Part shown: one piece after another, positions 62,052 through 64,000 of the stretch
Position numbering within the stretch: position 1 is the stretch's first letter
Layout: every line of letters starts with the position of its first letter
DNA from: Chamaecrista fasciculata
Taxonomy: Eukaryota; Streptophyta; Magnoliopsida; Fabales; Fabaceae
Reading direction: 5' to 3'
Length of the DNA: 64,000 bases
Assembly: GCA_003254925.1 (NCBI GenBank)
Contig: QANZ01004226.1
Coordinates: 458,346 to 522,345, forward strand
Made by a program: the position numbers and the translations under genes
Notes under the pieces: generated by a model
What the model saw: the letters and a program-made list of their open reading frames with translations, nothing else
Database searches by the model: none
What the model was told of the DNA's origin: nothing

Positions 62052-63797
62052 ATTACAGTGTTCTGTGATTTGAGATCAACGAACCAAAGGCTTTGGAATT
62101 GGTTCCCTACTTTCCAAATTTGTATTTCGTTCAATCCAGCTAAGGCGCGTGCGAATCACCATAGAATACGGATATCGCTCCCTATCCGATTCCATAATCC
62201 GTTTTTATTTGGTCAAAAACTCAAATTGGTTCCCAATGTATAGTGTAAATTTTATATTAGTACTAAATGTTCATTTACTTTATATTGATGTTACATATTT
62301 TTATAATTTTTCAATTTAGTCCTAAACTACCGAATGTAATCATATTATATCTCATTTCAAGTTCAAATGCGATAATTCCAAATTACTTTTGATAAATCTT
62401 TTTTTTATTTAGTTTTTTTTGTTGCCAGAGACAAAAATGTACAAAACACTTAAGGCGGGTGTTAAGCCAAAATAAACCATCATTTATTAGTTAAGCCAAA
62501 ATGTAATTTTGGCCCATTATCTTTGGGATAAGTTGTAATCTAATCCTCTATATTTTTTTTCTTATGATTTTAGTCCCATATCTCTCTTAAAGGATTCTTT
62601 CATTAGTCTCAACGATTGAATGTGGTCATATCTCTCTCGTTTTAGTCCGATTGCAATGAGTTCAGAGCCACGAGTTATTTTTTACAAATTTTTTCTCTAT
62701 CTAGTAGGAGTCGTTAGCAAACAATGTCAAATTGGACTCCAAAAGAGGGTCACTCTTTTTACAGCAATACAAAACGAAGTTCGTCATATCTATCTCATTT
62801 CAAGTCCGGTTGCGAACAATTCGAAGACATGAATTACTTTTGATGATTCGTTTTTCTATTAATTTAGAATCATCAGAGGTCAAATCAAACTCGAATTTGG
62901 CGTGTGAAATTCTTGACATTAACTGCATCTTGTTCATGTTCATGACAATGATCAAGAATCAAGATGGCTTTTTCCCGCCACCAAACACATCTTTCTAAAC
63001 TCACAGCATGACGACAAGACCAGCGCATCCTATATCGCACACCACATAAATTTGGATTGCAGCTTCAATCTTCCCAATTAGGGCTGACACTTCATTTCAA
63101 GCAAACACGTCAGGTTTAATGGGTTACATTAAATTGGCCATTTCTTAAATTATCGGTCTAATTATGGCTACTCTATTTAACTGACCCGACTTTTATATAT
63201 ATATAAATATATATATTAGAGGTTTTGCATGTTTTAACGAGCACGTAAATATGTATGTAAAATATAAAATTATTTAAAAATAATTTGTTAAGAGGGAATA
63301 TCATATAATACCAAAGTGCCACTTTTTAAATCACCGAGTATTAAAGTGAAATATGACCAAACTATAGGATACCAAAGTGTAATTTATCCTTTTTTTATGG
63401 AGCTTAAAATATTAATGAAAATTAAAAGTAACTTGTATGGGGTGAGACTTGAGAGAACCTGATCTAGAGGAAAGTGGGTGATTTCTTTTTCTTTTTTAAT
63501 TTTTAAATTACCTAATTTTGACCAACTATAAAAGGGTGGAGCCATATAATATAATATATATATATATATATATTAAGGGGAACTTTTTAACTAAAACAAA
63601 AAGTTAACCTAATGAACACTCTTTCTTGTGAGGAATGGAGGGGAATGGTCACTTATGAAATAGAATAGAATAGAATGAAGAATAGTAAAATAATTTAAAC
63701 AGTGATAATTAAAATCGGGCAAGGTTTATTATTAATAGAATGAAATAAAATTATTTATTATTATTTTTTTAATGTTATATTTAATATAAAATTTTAA
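62052..63797. other. Upstream region of the HAD gene with a degenerate repeat
   Basis: From 62211 (GGTCAAAAACTCAAATTGG) to roughly 62900 the sequence is related to the 30.5-kb MULE: the 'TCATATCTCTCTC...TTTCAAGTCCG' and 'TTACTTTTGATGA' modules recur several times in one orientation. No matching right end is found, so it is a decayed or nested copy. The remainder, to 63797, is AT-rich with an AT microsatellite near 63540-63575. No gene is supported. Confidence 0.5.
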
Positions 63798-64000
63798 GGC
63801 TTAAGTGCAATTTTGGTCCCCTAACTTTCGCAAAGGTCTCAATTTGGTCCCCTAAACTTTTTTGTTGCAATTTTGATCCCCTAAATTTCGCAAAGGTCTC
63901 AATTTGGTCCCCTAACTTTTTTTGTTGCAATTTTGGTCCCCTAACTTTCATAAAGGTCTCAATTTGGTCCCCTAACTTTTTTTGTTGCAATTTTGGTCCC
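63798..64000. mobile_element. Left end of a Mutator-like element, cut by the window edge
   Basis: The end GGCTTAAGTGCAATTTTGG is nearly identical to the terminus of the 27.2-kb element. Behind it are more than three tandem units of 60 bp, each with two GGTCCCCTAA modules and a TTGTTGCAATTTT link. The right end and target duplication lie beyond the window. The open frame on the minus strand here is only a translation of the tandem repeat. Confidence 0.75.

Noticed and set aside
63781-63990. Minus-strand frame with repeating KLGDQIETF-like units
   Set aside because: It is a translation of the 60-bp tandem units in a transposon end; the periodicity is that of the DNA repeat, not a protein.
1-64000. 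LTR retrotransposon or other virus-like copies
   Set aside because: I found no long direct terminal repeats with 5-bp duplications, primer-binding sites or gag-pol-like frames. The large repeats here are inverted and belong to DNA transposons.
1-64000. Canonical tRNA or rRNA genes
   Set aside because: The only A-box/B-box pairs seen (26.4 and 48.7 kb) lack a cloverleaf and belong to SINE-like sequence.

Overview
This is a plant nuclear window, most likely from a dicot and possibly a legume. It is AT-rich, with multi-exon genes using GT-AG introns, plant-specific families (subtilase, LysM and WAK-like receptor kinase, CYP97A, sterol glucosyltransferase, plastid CGFS glutaredoxin) and many small DNA transposons. 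There are no CRISPR arrays or bacterial-type operons. The legume guess is weak.

Layout. 0.3-3.7 kb: a two-exon secreted subtilase (+). 5.2-6.4 kb: a Mutator-like element (MULE) carrying a GC-rich, gene-like interior. 7.6-10.0 kb: a two-exon receptor kinase joining a LysM ectodomain to a WAK-type kinase (+). 11.5-18.4 kb: a 14-exon UGT80 sterol glucosyltransferase (+), convergent with a 16-exon CYP97A carotene hydroxylase (-, 19.2-24.6 kb). 26.9-31.5 kb: an Asn/Pro/His-rich gene of unknown function (-), its introns loaded with transposons. 34.8-35.3 kb: a small putative organelle-targeted protein (-). 36.5-38.1 kb: mitochondrial acyl carrier protein (-). 40.0-44.4 kb: a three-pass membrane protein (+). 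45.9-49.1 kb: an R3H-SUZ RNA-binding protein (-). 51.6-53.5 kb: a GRXS14-like glutaredoxin (-). 57.8-62.1 kb: a HAD phosphatase of the plastid FMN hydrolase type (-). The gaps are mostly repeats.

The genes do not form one pathway. Several are organelle-directed: CYP97A, GRXS14 and the HAD protein to plastids, ACP to mitochondria. The subtilase, the LysM-WAK kinase and probably the three-pass protein belong to the secretory pathway. Exon models come from reading splice sites and phases by eye; every model closes in frame.

The most notable signals are: (1) the LysM/WAK chimeric receptor, with a phase-1 intron exactly at the domain join; (2) at least six Mutator-like fold-back elements with 9-bp target duplications, five of which share a terminal GGTC module; (3) seven 'micro-retroposons', each a tail of about 7-10 A plus a few bases between 12-17-bp duplications; (4) a 159-bp mini-Helitron; (5) a decayed copy of CYP97A exon 5 in the next intron; (6) a 0.3-kb duplication at a single N that may be an assembly join.
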